64,000 bases of DNA. It comes from Apostichopus japonicus (taxonomy: Eukaryota > Echinodermata > Holothuroidea > Aspidochirotida > Stichopodidae). Location of the stretch: positions 7,050,501 through 7,114,500 of the forward strand of contig NC_092571.1 of NCBI RefSeq assembly GCF_037975245.1. The letters run 5' to 3'. Shown here piece after piece: positions 10,901-21,600 of the stretch. A model generated the notes under the pieces. It did not search any database. It was given only the letters and a program-made list of their open reading frames with translations, and was not told the DNA's origin. Every line of letters starts with the position of its first letter. Position 1 is the stretch's first letter. The position numbers and the translations under genes are program-made.

Positions 10901-11001
10901 TTATCCGAAACTGTAATACTGTAAATACCTTCAACGTATTGCAATAATTCCGTATCTATTTCAGGAAATGTTTCGGTGATGATCTTCATGCAGGCTGCCA
11001 T
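342..11001 (-). CDS. ABCF3: ABC transporter F family member 3, 5' half of gene (8 exons, continues off left edge)
   Basis: ABCF3 is a soluble twin-ABC ATPase with no membrane segments, related to yeast Gcn20 and linked to translation control. Eight coding exons join in phase: 11001-10929, 9277-9136, 7847-7765, 6491-6442, 5350-5253, 3053-2931, 1448-1344 and 503-342, giving about 279 residues of a family protein of about 710. The order matches animal ABCF3: N-terminal PWI-like region, a segment reading LLLDAPVQLS, a basic helix KLEKAEAKLKAKQEKR, the entry strand IRIEKFDVAFGNR, Walker A GRNGVGKST near residue 210, and ILHVEQEVAGDET. All junctions are GT-AG. The start has a strong Kozak context (A at -3, G at +4). 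The signature motif, Walker B and the second ABC domain must lie left of base 1. Exon boundaries are read by eye; identity is near certain. Confidence 0.93.
485..660. repeat. Two-copy tandem duplication (about 83 bp) over the ABCF3 exon 8 acceptor
   Basis: Bases from about 494 to 575 recur at about 577 to 660 with few changes. The unit contains the 3' splice site: atgtag in the used copy, catttag in the other. Only about 11 bases of exon sequence are included. Confidence 0.85.
640..668 (-). mobile_element. Fragment of the Penelope-associated hammerhead-like motif
   Basis: On the minus strand the stretch TTGAAGAAGATCCTGCTAAG resembles the 5' half of the ribozyme-like repeat seen intact at 4488 and 16451. 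Only this half is present, with the conserved C of CTGA changed to T. Confidence 0.5.
927..1298 (+). mobile_element. MITE, full-length copy 1 (about 370 bp, TTAA flanks)
   Basis: Starts TTAA-AGGCATTGAAGACTCGCC and ends with the inverted counterpart TCTTCACACCC-TTTAA. The interior is shared with copies at 6565 and 33343. TTAA at both ends fits a piggyBac-like or other TTAA-targeting origin, but no transposase is present. It lies in the ABCF3 intron between exons 7 and 8. Confidence 0.75.
1344..1448 (-). CDS. ABCF3: ABCF3 coding exon 7 (first Walker A)
   Basis: Residues 190 to 225. Contains GRRYGFVGRNGVGKSTLL, the P-loop of the first nucleotide-binding domain with catalytic Lys and Ser intact. 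Acceptor cttgcag, donor gtaaag. An antisense LINE tail abuts the acceptor and a MITE ends about 45 bp beyond the donor. Confidence 0.93.
1460..1915 (+). mobile_element. LINE 3' end (CR1/L2-like reverse transcriptase tail)
   Basis: Encodes the last residues of a non-LTR ORF2, with VAAPKLWKDLP and FKKIVKTHLFSFST before the stop near 1598. This is followed by a T-rich 3' UTR, the GCGCC...GGCGCTATAT hairpin typical of this group, and an (ATT)n tail ending near 1915. Strongly 5'-truncated, antisense to ABCF3. Confidence 0.8.
1988..2643. repeat. About 165-bp direct duplication flanking a SINE
   Basis: Bases 1988-2156 and 2477-2643 are near copies (both contain GGAATCCTCAGTGTT and GGGCTGTTCCTCTGGTACCC). 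The tRNA-derived SINE sits between them, too far apart for an ordinary target-site duplication. Confidence 0.8.
2157..2455 (+). mobile_element. tRNA-derived SINE with LINE-like tail
   Basis: An A-box-like TGGCCAATTGG and a B-box-like GGTTGGATTCC lie in the 5' head. The 3' end has TGTAAAGCGCTTTGAG and AAAGCGCTATATAA, the tail shape of L2/CR1-type LINEs, then a poly-A run. Confidence 0.75.
2931..3053 (-). CDS. ABCF3: ABCF3 coding exon 6
   Basis: Residues 149 to 190: a low-complexity polar stretch, then IRIEKFDVAFGNR, the first strand of the first ABC domain. Acceptor ttctgcag, donor gtaaaa. Confidence 0.88.
3884..4575 (+). mobile_element. Penelope-like element, 5'-truncated copy (GIY-YIG end plus ribozyme region)
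   Basis: An open frame up to the stop at 4155-4157 encodes about 90 residues of the C-terminal GIY-YIG endonuclease domain. It has a Cys-x2-Cys pair, QYVAKPK where Y-V-G is usual, TPVGEHFNLPNH, RERLWMQRL and PHGLN. A pyrimidine-rich 3' region and a hammerhead-like motif at 4488 follow. The reverse transcriptase domain is missing. A sister copy lies on the minus strand at 16440. Antisense to ABCF3. Confidence 0.85.
4488..4526 (+). ncRNA. Hammerhead ribozyme-like motif, intact core
   Basis: Read 5' to 3': GCCT (stem I), CTGAAGA (fits CUGANGA), an extra A, GATCC-TGCTA-GGATC (stem II), GAAA, CGTC with the GUC cleavage triplet, and AGGC (stem I partner). Stem III is reduced to the self-complementary ACGT. 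Penelope-like elements are known to carry such small hammerheads, thought to act as dimers. Predicted cut after 4522. Activity is not shown. Confidence 0.75.
4949..5195 (+). mobile_element. tRNA-derived SINE, family A copy 1
   Basis: A-box TAGCTCAGTGG, B-box-like GGTTTGAGTCAC, a body shared with copies at 18316 and 19111, and an (ACAT)n tail ending near 5195. Confidence 0.8.
5253..5350 (-). CDS. ABCF3: ABCF3 coding exon 5
   Basis: Residues 117 to 149, with the highly charged helix RRKLEKAEAKLKAKQEKR typical of ABCF3. Several AGs stand near the acceptor; ctgtag gives an open frame starting TVDRRKLEK. Donor gtgagt, phase 2 out. A tRNA-derived SINE ends about 60 bp from the donor. Confidence 0.85.
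6442..6491 (-). CDS. ABCF3: ABCF3 coding exon 4 (short)
   Basis: Residues 100 to 116, reading DVTGTYSWLEVKEVNA. It fits the linker before the KLEKAEAKL helix. Acceptor ttcttacag, donor gtaagt. At 50 bp it is the weakest exon by homology, but its phases fit exons 3 and 5. Confidence 0.75.
6565..6818 (+). mobile_element. MITE copy 2, truncated at its right end
   Basis: Begins TTAA-AGGGTGTGAAGACTCGCC and shares the interior of copy 1 (GTTAACTTTCC, GCAGACAG, CTGTACACTAGT) but breaks off near 6818. Confidence 0.75.
7047..7085 (+). ncRNA. Hammerhead-like motif, degenerate copy
   Basis: Same layout as 4488, but the core reads CTGAAGG, stem II does not pair well and GAAA is replaced by CAAAA. Probably inactive. 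Antisense to ABCF3. Confidence 0.55.
7765..7847 (-). CDS. ABCF3: ABCF3 coding exon 3
   Basis: Residues 72 to 100, carrying the family hallmark ILLLDAPVQLSRNT. Acceptor ccctttag and donor gtatgt. A 15-bp minisatellite starts about 20 bp upstream of its acceptor. Confidence 0.9.
7868..8570. repeat. AT-rich minisatellite, period 15 bp (some units 14)
   Basis: About 45 to 50 copies of a unit like AAAATAAACCACTAT with variants (GTACC, ATACC). It fills the ABCF3 intron just upstream of exon 3. Multiples of 3 keep long frames open on the minus strand, which are not genes. Confidence 0.92.
8880..9080. repeat. Foldback / MITE-like inverted repeat
   Basis: The arm from about 8885 to 8952 is the near reverse complement of 8997-9072 (GTTAAAGAGGAACA... 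against ...TTCCTCTTTAAC; TCCAGGTCAAATTT against AAATTTTGTCCTGGA). No coding content. Confidence 0.7.
9136..9277 (-). CDS. ABCF3: ABCF3 coding exon 2
   Basis: Residues 25 to 72. Reads VLEGGIEDFETADDIYEAIG then a Cys-Gln-Gln segment ending DNLNL, matching the N-terminal PWI-like domain of ABCF3. Acceptor tttgtag, donor gtaagt, phase 1 in and phase 2 out. Confidence 0.9.
9633..9666. repeat. 34-bp perfect palindrome
   Basis: ACACTACGGAATGTTCA is followed at once by its exact reverse complement, with no spacer. It lies in the ABCF3 intron between exons 1 and 2. Confidence 0.95.
10022..10732. mobile_element. 711-bp non-autonomous DNA transposon with 8-bp target duplication
   Basis: TCATATCA at 10014-10021 is repeated exactly at 10733-10740. 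Ends are inverted: GGGTACCGTTATTTTCCGC on the left; the right end read in reverse is GGGTTTCAGTTGTTTTCCGC. The motif TTTCCGC is repeated inside both ends in inverted orientation, like transposase binding sites. An 8-bp duplication fits hAT, P or Merlin types. No transposase found. It lies in ABCF3 intron 1. Confidence 0.85.
10929..11001 (-). CDS. ABCF3: ABCF3 coding exon 1 (start codon)
   Basis: Residues 1 to 25, beginning MAACMKIITETFPEID, like the ABCF3 N-terminus. Start ATG at 11001-10999 in context aaaATGG. Donor gtattt follows; the exon ends in phase 1. Confidence 0.9.
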
Positions 11002-12346
11002 TTTGGAAGGATAGAACTAATGAACAGTCGTTTTATTGATGGTCCGGTTTGGTTCTAGTTCTTTGATTCGGTCATAATTCACGTTTCAGTTTTACGTGAC
11101 CATTTTGCTGAGGCGATTGCGCAACATATAGCAAAATAGGCTAGTTTCGTTGCTGTCATAATACACAACACCAACAAAACAGAAGAATAACGTTTCCGTG
11201 TTATCAACAGAGTAGAGCTATTTATACTGCCCAAACTTACGCACAGATTAGGTCTTACCAATTGAATAGGTCTTACCAGTACCAAATTGTTACTGCAATG
11301 TTATATGTTTAACTAGAGGCTAGAGCTCAGGGATGTTTAATACGTAAGTATTCTGCATATCAGTCACCGGATAGCTTGAACTGTACTTCTTCTCTATTTG
11401 GCGTGTAACAAACATTAGAATTTATCTTAACTATTTTCTACTTAGTGTTACTGTTAGTGTTATTATACTTAAGTTAGTATGCTAGTACATGATGGGGTGT
11501 TAGTTCTTAAGTGTCTAAGTAGCCTAGATGTGAATTTAATACCATTCTAAACAGCACACCAAGCTTAAAGGTCTGCTGTATAGACCCCAACTAAAGCATG
11601 CTATAATGGAAAAGTTTCTTGAGATTATGTAATCAACCTGCTTTGAAATTGCAAAACCCAGGCCACAAAATGTTGACTATATACTGGTGAAATGCCAGAG
11701 GATTTTGCCGTTTGCCCGAAGAAAAAAAAGAAAAGAAAAAAAAGCACAAGCAATTTTTTAGCCAGTAGACATTAAGAACTATTAAAACAATGGTAAGTCG
11801 ATTAAGCATCGTCAGTAAAACACTTGGCATGAATCTGTATCTAACTGAAGCCCTTGATGACTGCTTATTAGCAGCAATTATAGTGTGCAGCTCTCAAAAG
11901 TCTGTGCACTAACTGATGTATGTTGTAATTCAAGAAAATGCCAGTGAGAAGTTAATATTAGCTAGTAGATTTATTAAGCACTTGCATCTTTTAGCGAGCG
12001 GCTAATATTGTGAAGTTGTACGCCTGAAATGTAATCAGAACTGGTTTAGGTTTGCTAGCTTTGTGAATTTTATAACAATTTCAACTGCTACACCCATATG
12101 TAAGTACTTGATGCTTGGCCCTAGTCTAGATAAATACTAATGTTGGAAAGTATTGAAGTCAACATTTTTTTGTCCATTTATTCTAGTTTTGCTATTTTTC
12201 AACATTTCGGTTATCACATGAACAATATATATTGGGTCCAAATGGTCTTTCCGAAGGTTGGGTAGCTCAGTTAAAATTAATAGGATGACATTGTTTCCTG
12301 TATTAATTGCTACCAATAATTGTTCTATTTTAAAATTTATTTCAGG
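11002..12346. promoter_or_regulatory. Divergent intergenic region between ABCF3 and HPS3
   Basis: About 1.35 kb separates the ABCF3 start from the apparent HPS3 5' exon. No gene is seen in it. Donor-like gtaagt sites at 11344 and 11790 could end a noncoding HPS3 first exon. A shared bidirectional promoter near the ABCF3 start is likely but unproven; no clear TATA box. Confidence 0.5.
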
Positions 12347-12350
12347 TAAA

Positions 12351-12392
12351 ATGTCAGAGGAGATGCTCCGGTTGTTTGCTGCATGGTGTTAG
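12351..12392 (+). promoter_or_regulatory. Short upstream ORF in the HPS3 leader (13 codons)
   Basis: ATG at 12351, reading MSEEMLRLFAAWC, with stop TAG at 12390-12392, just 5' of the HPS3 start. It follows a likely acceptor (atttcag, exon from 12347). If the leader exon is used, scanning ribosomes meet this ORF first. Confidence 0.45.
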
Positions 12393-12403
12393 AGCTCCAC
12401 AAG

Positions 12404-12617
12404 ATGGTACTCGTTATATCTTGCCATCCTTTTTCATCTCAGAGGGTGATAAATCCCTCCAAGGAACCAGTCAAATGCATCATCTCTGGAGAATGGACCT
12501 TTCTTTTTACCATTGATTGCGGGATGGAAATTCATAAATTAGTGAATTCAGATTGGTGCCTCCAATTCACTATTCAAAATGAAGGATTTGTAGAGCAAGC
12601 TGTGATTTGTAGGAAAG
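12404..12617 (+). CDS. HPS3: HPS3 coding exon 1
   Basis: Residues 1 to 72. MVLVISCHPFSSQRVI has the same spacing from Met to His-Pro-Phe as vertebrate HPS3. Donor gtttgt is weak, phase 1 out. Confidence 0.85.
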
Positions 12618-15600
12618 GTTTGTACTTTAAGATGTAATGTTTTTTGTATTGTTAGCATGTTATTTCACGGCTGACCTTCTTTCAATTGCCTCTCATTTGC
12701 TCATTTAGATTCTGATTTTTTTTGGCGTATTCCAAGTGACATGTATACATATCCTCATTTTGACAGTACACACTGATTTACCTACTAATGAACATCTAAG
12801 AGAAAATAAAGAAATCCACCTTCAAGCACTAAGTATGTTTTGCAGCAGAACTTTTCACAAGAGGGGGAGGCAGAAACATTGCATGTTGCTTCTCTGTGAT
12901 CGACCACCATTAAGCTACGATGACCAGTTTTGGTTTAACCCTTGAAAGTAAACAGAAAATTCATGTTGCTGTTTCATCTACCCAAACATGGACATATCAG
13001 TTTAGTAGAACAGGTGCCCAGACTCCCAGGGACAGTCCCTGGATTCCATGTGCCATCCCTGGGTTAAAAAGTGTCCCCGGAAATGTCCTTAAATTTTATA
13101 TACCGACCCGGGGTTAGGCTTATCTTCAAATTTGAAAAGGCTCTGGTTGATCATTTTAGCCTCCTGTTCATAGGGAAATCTTGAACGTAATTAAGCTGTG
13201 AAGTCTACTGAACGGCTTGTCCATGCATTTATTACATCTCGCTTGGACTACTGCAACAGCCTCTTGTATGCTATTCCATCTTCCGAACTCTCTAAGCTTC
13301 AGCTCATTCAGAATTCGGCTGCCCATCAGGTTACTCGCTCCAGGAAGCACGACCATATCACTCCAATCCTCTGTGACCTGCACTGGTTGCCTCTTCATCT
13401 TCGCATTCACTACAAAGTCGCCCCTCTTGCTTTCAAAGCTATCCACGGTCTGGCCCCTAGCTATCTGACAGACCTCATCGCCTCCTACTCACCACAAAGT
13501 TGTCTCCGCTCGTCGTCCGAAACCTTTCTCTGTCGTCCTCTCAGGTGGAACACTAAATTCTATGGAGACAGGTGTTTCAGCTCTGCTGCTCCCGAAGTCT
13601 GGAACAATTTGCCAACAAACATCCGTAGAACACCTAACCTTAATCGTTTTAAGACAGATTTGAAGACGTACCTTTTTAGCTGTTTTTAAACTGTCATTAT
13701 ACTTCTTAGCCTGGTTTAACTGTTTATGTTCCTTTTTACTTATTTTATATTGTACAGCGCTTCGAGATTTCTGGTAGGCGCTATATAAGTATTAGGTCTT
13801 ATTTTATTATTATTGTTCATAACCACAAATGTTAAGTTTTTTCAGGCTAATAGATAATGGCAACCCAGAGCATTAAATAGATTTGTAACTGAAATTCACA
13901 TGAAAAGAATCATGTTTATTGTTGCACTAAGTAATGAATAATGAGATTTCCAGTTGACTTCATGTTTTTGGTCATTGGATTTTATCTGGAATGAGATACT
14001 TGTTTCTGGATGAGGAGTTTTAAACTTGGGAATATCCTTAAAAAGCACAGAACTACCAAAATACTCATTGATCATCAACATCCCACCTATCCATTCAAAT
14101 GAACATTGTAGGTACCAACCAAGTAATGTGAACATGAAGGGGGGGGGGGGGGAAAGGTGTCAATATCGATATCATGTCTGTTGATTTCCCTGAAAGGAAT
14201 ATGGTCACCTTATCATTAGTACAAGCAAATGCCTCGGAGAGGGAGAGCCTGGGGGGGGGAGGAGGGGCATTGTGGGATGAATGGATAGTTCAGTATTTAT
14301 CCTCTACTTGGTGATGGTAACTTTATTCTCTGATTGCTAAAGTGATGCTACAGTCAATTCTAGCAGTACAGCTACTTATGCAATTTGAGAATTTACCTAC
14401 TATAGTGTGATATACGATGTAAATGATTTATATAAGATATTATAGTTTGTCACATTTTGTTGTTGTGATATGTCTCTTGATTACATGTGTGTTACATATT
14501 TTCAAATTTTGGTGTTTCTCTTTATATCATTTTCTTCAGGAAGTTATCTTGCATCTTTGGAAAAGAACCAATTTGGGGACTTTGTTCAAGTTTACCACGA
14601 CCTCTTAGATGACTCAAGAAATGATTCTGACGAACCTGAAAATTGGAGATATAAGTTGTCGTTAGACTTCACACCCACCTGCATCGATTGCTGCTCACTC
14701 TCGGGGAGTCTGGCTGTCGGAGGAAATGAATGTGTCAGCATCTTCAAACTCGATTCAGAAGAAATGACAGGAAGGGCGACTTTGAAAGCCTCAATGAATA
14801 TTCATGTATCATACTTAAATATACAGCTACTGAATATTCAACAGAACTTCCTCGCAGTCTCGTCCACCAAGGAAATGCATGTGCTGTACGTTCCGAATAT
14901 GAACATACGCGAGTCACATCGATTGCCTAAACATTATCGAGAGGTTTTGGAGGCAACAATTCTTCCATCAGTGGCTGCAGAAGAAATATATTATCATAGA
15001 AAAGAGGAAATATTTGAGTTACATGGGCCATCATGTTTTGCACCCAGAACAGCAGTCTTGGTACAAAGCAGTGATAGAAGGTGAGTGAATGTATTGTATG
15101 TATTTTGTATCATGGTTTTCATCTCAATTTCCACCTCTGACTTTGCTATCTGCTATAAACCAGCAATTAACAAAAAACATATTCTTGGAGTAGTCCTATT
15201 TTATGATGAACACTTAATGTGTATATTAAGATATAATGAGCCAAAGCAGAAAAATTTCACACTGATCGTTTCTTTTTTTCTTGTTGATCTTATAAGTGAA
15301 TCTGAAGCTACAGAGAGGACCCTTCACTTACTCTATAAACTTCTGTCTGAGAAAGAAACTCCATTTCATACTTTACAACTCAGTCCAAGGTACTATTCCC
15401 AAGGTATGTATGACATGTTACGCTGGCTTAAACTTTGTTACGTCTTCTCTCTAATATGTTTTTTAGATAATTCTTTTATGATACTTATTAATTACCTTTT
15501 AACCTTTTAAGCAAAATTTGTAAGAAACAGAATAATAGACATGCAGTTACAACAACAACAATAGGGCCGGTGTAATTGTCATAATAATAATAATAATATT

Positions 15601-18600
15601 AGCAATTTATAATGCGCACATATCCGCCCTGGGGGGTGCTCAAGGCGCAATATTAATGAAGAAGAATACTGCAATGTATTGCAACTGTATATGACTAGGC
15701 ATGGTCTTTCTACAGTAGTGTATCTGGGGGGTGGGCAGGGGGGGAAGTGACTCCCACAGAAATTTTTGTGGATAACTAGGGACAGCAGAAGATAAAAATT
15801 GTCAAGCAAAACTAAATAACTATGATTACATGAATAACCTGGATAGGCTATTTGTGTCCAAAGCATCGGATGATCTGCTTCTCATAAGGTTTTTTCTTTA
15901 GCCACACTAAGCATAGGTCAAGATTTCTCTGAACAAGTTAACTCTGATTCAGTAATGTGTCGTTTGTGTGTCGTTTGGAACTGGCTTGTTGATTATAATA
16001 AAAAACCACCTGTGTATAACGACCAACCTGTTCTATTAGTATTTGTGAATGTTTTACTTGTTGAATTTAAATACAGGGTTGCAACCACTGGGAGCATCGG
16101 AACACATGCCTCCTCCCACTTGCCCCCCACGCCCTCCCAATTATAACACACACATACAAAGTCATATCCACAAATATACTTTAAAAAATGGAAATGGTGG
16201 AACCATTTTGCTTTTAAGCCTCCTTTAATGACACAAAGTTTACCCATCAACATACTGTATGCTGCCCCTTAGGACCCGGACAGCAAGAAAAGATTGTGCC
16301 CCACCCCCTTAAAATTTGTAACATAGCTAGGGCAGAGCCTCCAAGTGTCATGAAAAGTCATGTATTGATACATTCATTAATTAAAATTTGGCTTTTTCTC
16401 TTAAACCACGAGGGCTGCGCTAAGACTCTACTTTGTGTAAAAGTAAGTTGGCCTGACGTTTCGATCCTAGAAGGATCTTCTTCAGAGGCTAAATGACAAG
16501 TAACAGTAACAGAAGGGACAAAAACACACAGAATACAGACAAGTTAATGAGCATGGTGAACACAAAGAAATAGATGTAAGGGGATTACTAGACAAGGGAT
16601 GGAGAGAAGAAAGCAGCAGGGGAAGAGGAGAGGTAGGAGATAAACAGTGGAGGGACAAAGAGAGGATTAAGGGATGGGGTTAGGGAATAACTGGAGAAGG
16701 ACAAAGACAGAAGGTGTGGAGAAAAAAAGGGGTGGAAGAGAGCTGTGAGAAGAGGAGTGATGGGGGGGGAAACAAGGGGAGATGGAGGGGGGACAGAAGA
16801 AAAGTTAGTCATGTCCTTCCTGAATGTTGAGCCCATGACGTTGAATGGTGCGAAGGCGTTGCATCCACAGCCTGTACTTTATAAGTATTAATCAAGAAAG
16901 GAAACTAAATAAATATTTGTGAGTATCGTATTTAATCGATCTGTTCATAATCCTCGGTGATGATTTCTTTCTGCAGATGAAGGTCAAGAGGCAGCTCCAT
17001 CAGTTATAACAATGCACTGTCTGGTCAGTAATAAGAAAGAGGGTTTTCTATTCCAATTGTACCCCTGTGTGATGCTTCAATCCAGGTACCTCTACACCTC
17101 TCCCTGTACCTCTGTTAGTTTGGACCACCAGTTCCTCTTTGCTACCACCGATCATGGGTTGGTCACGTATACACACCGTGCCCATGCAGCTTTCATCAAT
17201 CAGCTGTATCTTACAGGACGTATTGACGAGGTAAGCTATCATGTGCACCAGACTTTTGTTTGACTGACTGATTGTCTTGTAAATAGCTGTTTCTGCCGAA
17301 TGGCGCTTCAGAGAGCCAGGGACAAAAGCCCCTGACCGGTAAATATAAGACTCCTAAAATTAGAGATCAGAGAACTTGAGATTTTTAAGTTTGAACTTTG
17401 TGGGCCAGGTCGGAGAGAAACATTGCTGGACGGTGACAGGAAGTTAGCATGTTTTGTGGGTTGGAGGAGGCGATGGGTGATGGTGGTGATGGTGGTGAGT
17501 GGTGGCAGGCTTCAACAGTTCGTTCTTTGTGTTATTTGTTTGTGGAGGCTATTTATAATGAACTAAAAGACATATAAGGTCCTTGCATCTTCTCTTGCTG
17601 ACGAGTTTTGTATCAAGCACCAGCTCCACGATTTGATAAATTTTTCTCAAAATGTAACGTCGGCATAAATTGGCAACTCAACATTACTATACAAATTTGT
17701 TGTGATGTTGTGTTATACTAACACGGTTAGTCTGCAAACCCATCTGTTACTCCATAACCACCTTAGTCCCTTATATATGGAGTGGACAATCGGTTAATAC
17801 AGTCTTCAATCAAGCCAAGGTACAGGTGTAGAGGGGGGTATTTATCTTTTCTGATAGTCAAATGCGTGCGTATACTCATCTAACAGATTGATCAGCGCAA
17901 GTCTTGCAATGTTAGCAGGTCTTACAGACTGTTATTTCAGTTTCATGGGTCTTAACTCTGCCACAGTTTCGTAATAAACCTCTCCCCCCATATATATCTT
18001 CTCTCTCGTCTGCAACATAGGATGGCCCTGATCCGATGCACGAAGTTTGCCTTGTAAGTCAAAAGCCATTTTACGGTTTGCAGAGTCTGTGCACGTCGGG
18101 AAACAGGGTACTTATGATGTCAAAGATCAGGGAAGAGAGGAAATCCACGAGGTAAGTGAGATGAAGATAAAGATGAAGATGGTGTTTGTCACCGAAGAGA
18201 AAGGTGTGGGGGAGAAACTATTAAAGGTAAATATCTACAAAGTGTAGTATGTAGAAGCAAAGTAACAGAGAGTTATTCTTTGAGAGATTGTGTAGGAAAC
18301 TAAATCCATATGTATGTATTTTAGATCCTCCTGCAAGCAGGAACTTGCAAAGAAGCCATCATTGGCTTATCAAAGCCGCAAGCTGACCGAAGTCAGTCTC
18401 TTAGATTCATATTTAACGTCCATGATTATGAATTGTCAATTATCAACAACTCTGTAACTGGACGACAGACATTAATCTTGGAGTGACTCGAACTCGGGAC
18501 CTTATGATTGAAAGGCACCGGAGTTTACCACTGAGCTAACACTCCTAAATGAATGTAGGATATATGAATGTAGGATAATATCTGTCAGAATGAAAGGAGA

Positions 18601-21600
18601 GTTCGATAGGGATGTCAGTCAATGAGGCAGGTTGGAAAGCAATGGGAAATGAGAATGTACTGTTTAGATAAATAAATCCCAGGAAAGACTTCATGATTTG
18701 AAAGCAGGAAAGAAGGTATGCAAGGTAAATCCATGACAGATGTGAAATAAGCAAATAACATGTAAGCTATGAGGTGTGAAAATGTGTAGTCTCCAGCAGG
18801 TAGCAAAACTTGGTAAATATAGAAGGCTACCTTACAACAAAGAAGGTGTAAGAAAAGTATAATTAAAGAAAAGCTAGGAAGTGAAATTCACATAGGGGAA
18901 GATAGCCTGTCAGGTGTAAATGAGACAGATCATTTTAAGTGTCTACATTTAATGCAGCAATAAAGTCTACTTACATATGTGAAGAACTTTGTGTGAGCAG
19001 TGTAGACTGCACTGTCCCATTGGTTTGACCAATCAGGTAAAATGGAAGATAGTGTGGGAAGTGAAAGTTACAGTAATTTATGCTTGGTTATCAGGCTAGC
19101 ATAATGTATGTATTTGTATGTATTTAGATCCTCCTGCAAACAGGAACTCTCAAAGAAGCCTCATTGGCTTATCAAAGCCACAAGCTGACAGAAGTCAGTC
19201 TCTTAGATTCATATTTAACCTCCATGATTATCAATTGTCAATTGTCAACAACTCTGTAACTAGACGATATATATTAATCTTGGAGTGACTCGAATAGGGG
19301 ACCTTATGATTGGAAGGCACCTGCGTTAACCACTGAGCTAACATTGTTTTTACATGATCATTTAATGCTAGGAAAAGTTGAAATGAGAATTTACAAATGG
19401 ACTCATGACACCGGAAGATAATTTCATGTGTATGGTAATAAACTAACTGGTAGTCTAATTTGCATTCTTTGGCAGTTCTTCGGAAAATTCATGGAGTGTT
19501 TACATTCTGGATGCGGCCAATCCCTGTGACATCTTTGATGATATTGTAGACTTTAGTCTCCATAGCAACCAGATGAATCCAGAGACCTATTTACAAGGTC
19601 TTATAGAAGCCCACTTCCTCTTGAGGTCAGAGGTCATCAATAAGATGTCATTAATTACTGATGAACAGCTGAAGGAGTATTTCAAAAAGTCATGTAAACT
19701 ACTGGGGGAATTTTATGCAAGGTAAGTTTTTAGTTTTACTTTGGTGTCTGAAGAATGGCGTATATATATATCTTGATGTATCATATTATGCAACAAAAAC
19801 TGACCTGTGTATCACATTTTATTTACCTCCCGTAGAGCTATACTAAAGTTAATGGTTGTAAACATAATGATGGTCTATGGGTTCAGTAATTATAAACATA
19901 GATAGAGGACTGCTAAAGTTGCAACATATCATTGTTCATGCTCCAGTGAGTTGAATAAAATTTGAGTTAATGATATTTTGAAAAGTCTGTCATTTTGGAT
20001 TTGAAAATATATAAAAGGTTCACATAACTTGAATCACTCTGTATTGTATAAACCCATGGTATTCAAAGTAGAGCTTGTAAAATTTATTTCGAGGGTCACC
20101 ACACAAACACTCTGGTGCAGAAAGATATTGCAGATATTTGTGAGAAAGAAGAGGAAACACCTAGAACATCAATTACTTTGCAGATTGCCAAATTAAATAA
20201 CATTTATGAACTAAGCACCCTCAATCATGTAAACTATTCTCAAAGGGGAGGGGGATAACACTCCCTGTGGACCCCTTTCCTAGGCTGTCAAAGGGGATGG
20301 GGATAACTCCTCCAATGGTCCCCTTCCCCAGGCTGTTAAAGGGGGAGGGGGATCACTCCTCCCTGTGGACCCCTTCCCCAGGCTGTTAAAGGGTAGGTGG
20401 ATAACTCCTCCAACGGACCCCTTCCCCAGGCTGTAAAAGGGGAGGGGATAACTCCTACATTGGACCCCTTCCCCAGGCTGTTAAAGGGGAGGTGGATAAC
20501 CCCTCCTTGTGGACCCCTTCCCAGGCTGTTAAAGGGGAGGGGGTATCTCCTCCCTGTGGACCCATTCCCCAGGCTAAAACATCGGCCACTCAGACTGGAG
20601 GGTCGCCAAGTTGATAAAGATGTAAATTGGGGTCACCAAGCAAAAAAGTTTGAATACCCGGGGTTACAGCCTAATTGCAGTGGAAGCGTTTCTTATTGGC
20701 CTGAATGAATGTTAAAATGATTAAACTATCATTTAAATAGTTGCAATAATGTTCTAGTTCATACTGTTTTGTTTATTAAATATGACTGCTAAAGTTCAAT
20801 GCTGCTCATAAATATACGGAAACTTTAATCAACATCTGTTTTGATTAGAACGCATCCATTTATTTTCATCTGTACTAATTTTACCAGAAAATTCCTTTTT
20901 AGTGCTTTTCATTTGAAACATTTTCTCTTTGCTAGAGAACCAAACAAAAACCACTTGTTAACCCTTGAGTATTTTAGCCTGGCTGGGATAACTCTCGAAG
21001 AGGCTTGGAGATTGTGTTTTTTATCCAGGAAGAAATCGTCTTCTTCTCAAGTATGTTTATGTTTATGTTTACTTGTGTTCTCATAATGTTATGACAAGTT
21101 TATTAATAATTATTTTATAAATCTTTAAACATGGTATTAGCTTTTATACAAGAACAGACAGACAGACAGACAAACTAACAAAGAAACTAACAAGTAACCG
21201 AATATAAAGGATTGCTATTAATTTTAATATTATTCTCAATTAAGAACAATTAATTTATTACAAAATATTCATATCAAAGTGTCACTAACCAGAAATGTTC
21301 TTGCAAAGAGCATTGAACGGGATCAGAGAGGAATTGTCATTTCATGTCTCAGGTTTATAAAGCATAGAATGTATTCGGAGCAAGCTGTTTATTATATAGA
21401 CTGTATTATGCCAAAGCTTTGTGTGTATGTGGAGTGAGGGACAACAGTCCCTTTGTGTCTTCAGATATTGTTCAAACCAATTGACCTGAGATATTCAGTC
21501 CGAATATGTACTCACAGAGGATATAAGGAAGTTGTCAAAAGGTTATTTCATTAACTACTTAATTATCTACAAAAAAAACTTTACTTTATTTTCCACACGT

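Noticed and set aside
12383-12403. HPS3 start at the upstream in-frame ATG
   Set aside because: T at -3, and the extra seven residues have no counterpart; the ATG at 12404 matches the family start.
14138-14260. Poly-G runs as G-quadruplex regulators
   Set aside because: Simple homopolymer runs like many others in the window; no positional link to a gene start.
18054-18059. Donor gtaagt ending HPS3 exon 5 after 33 bp
   Set aside because: Homology to HPS3 continues in frame past it to the donor at 18152.
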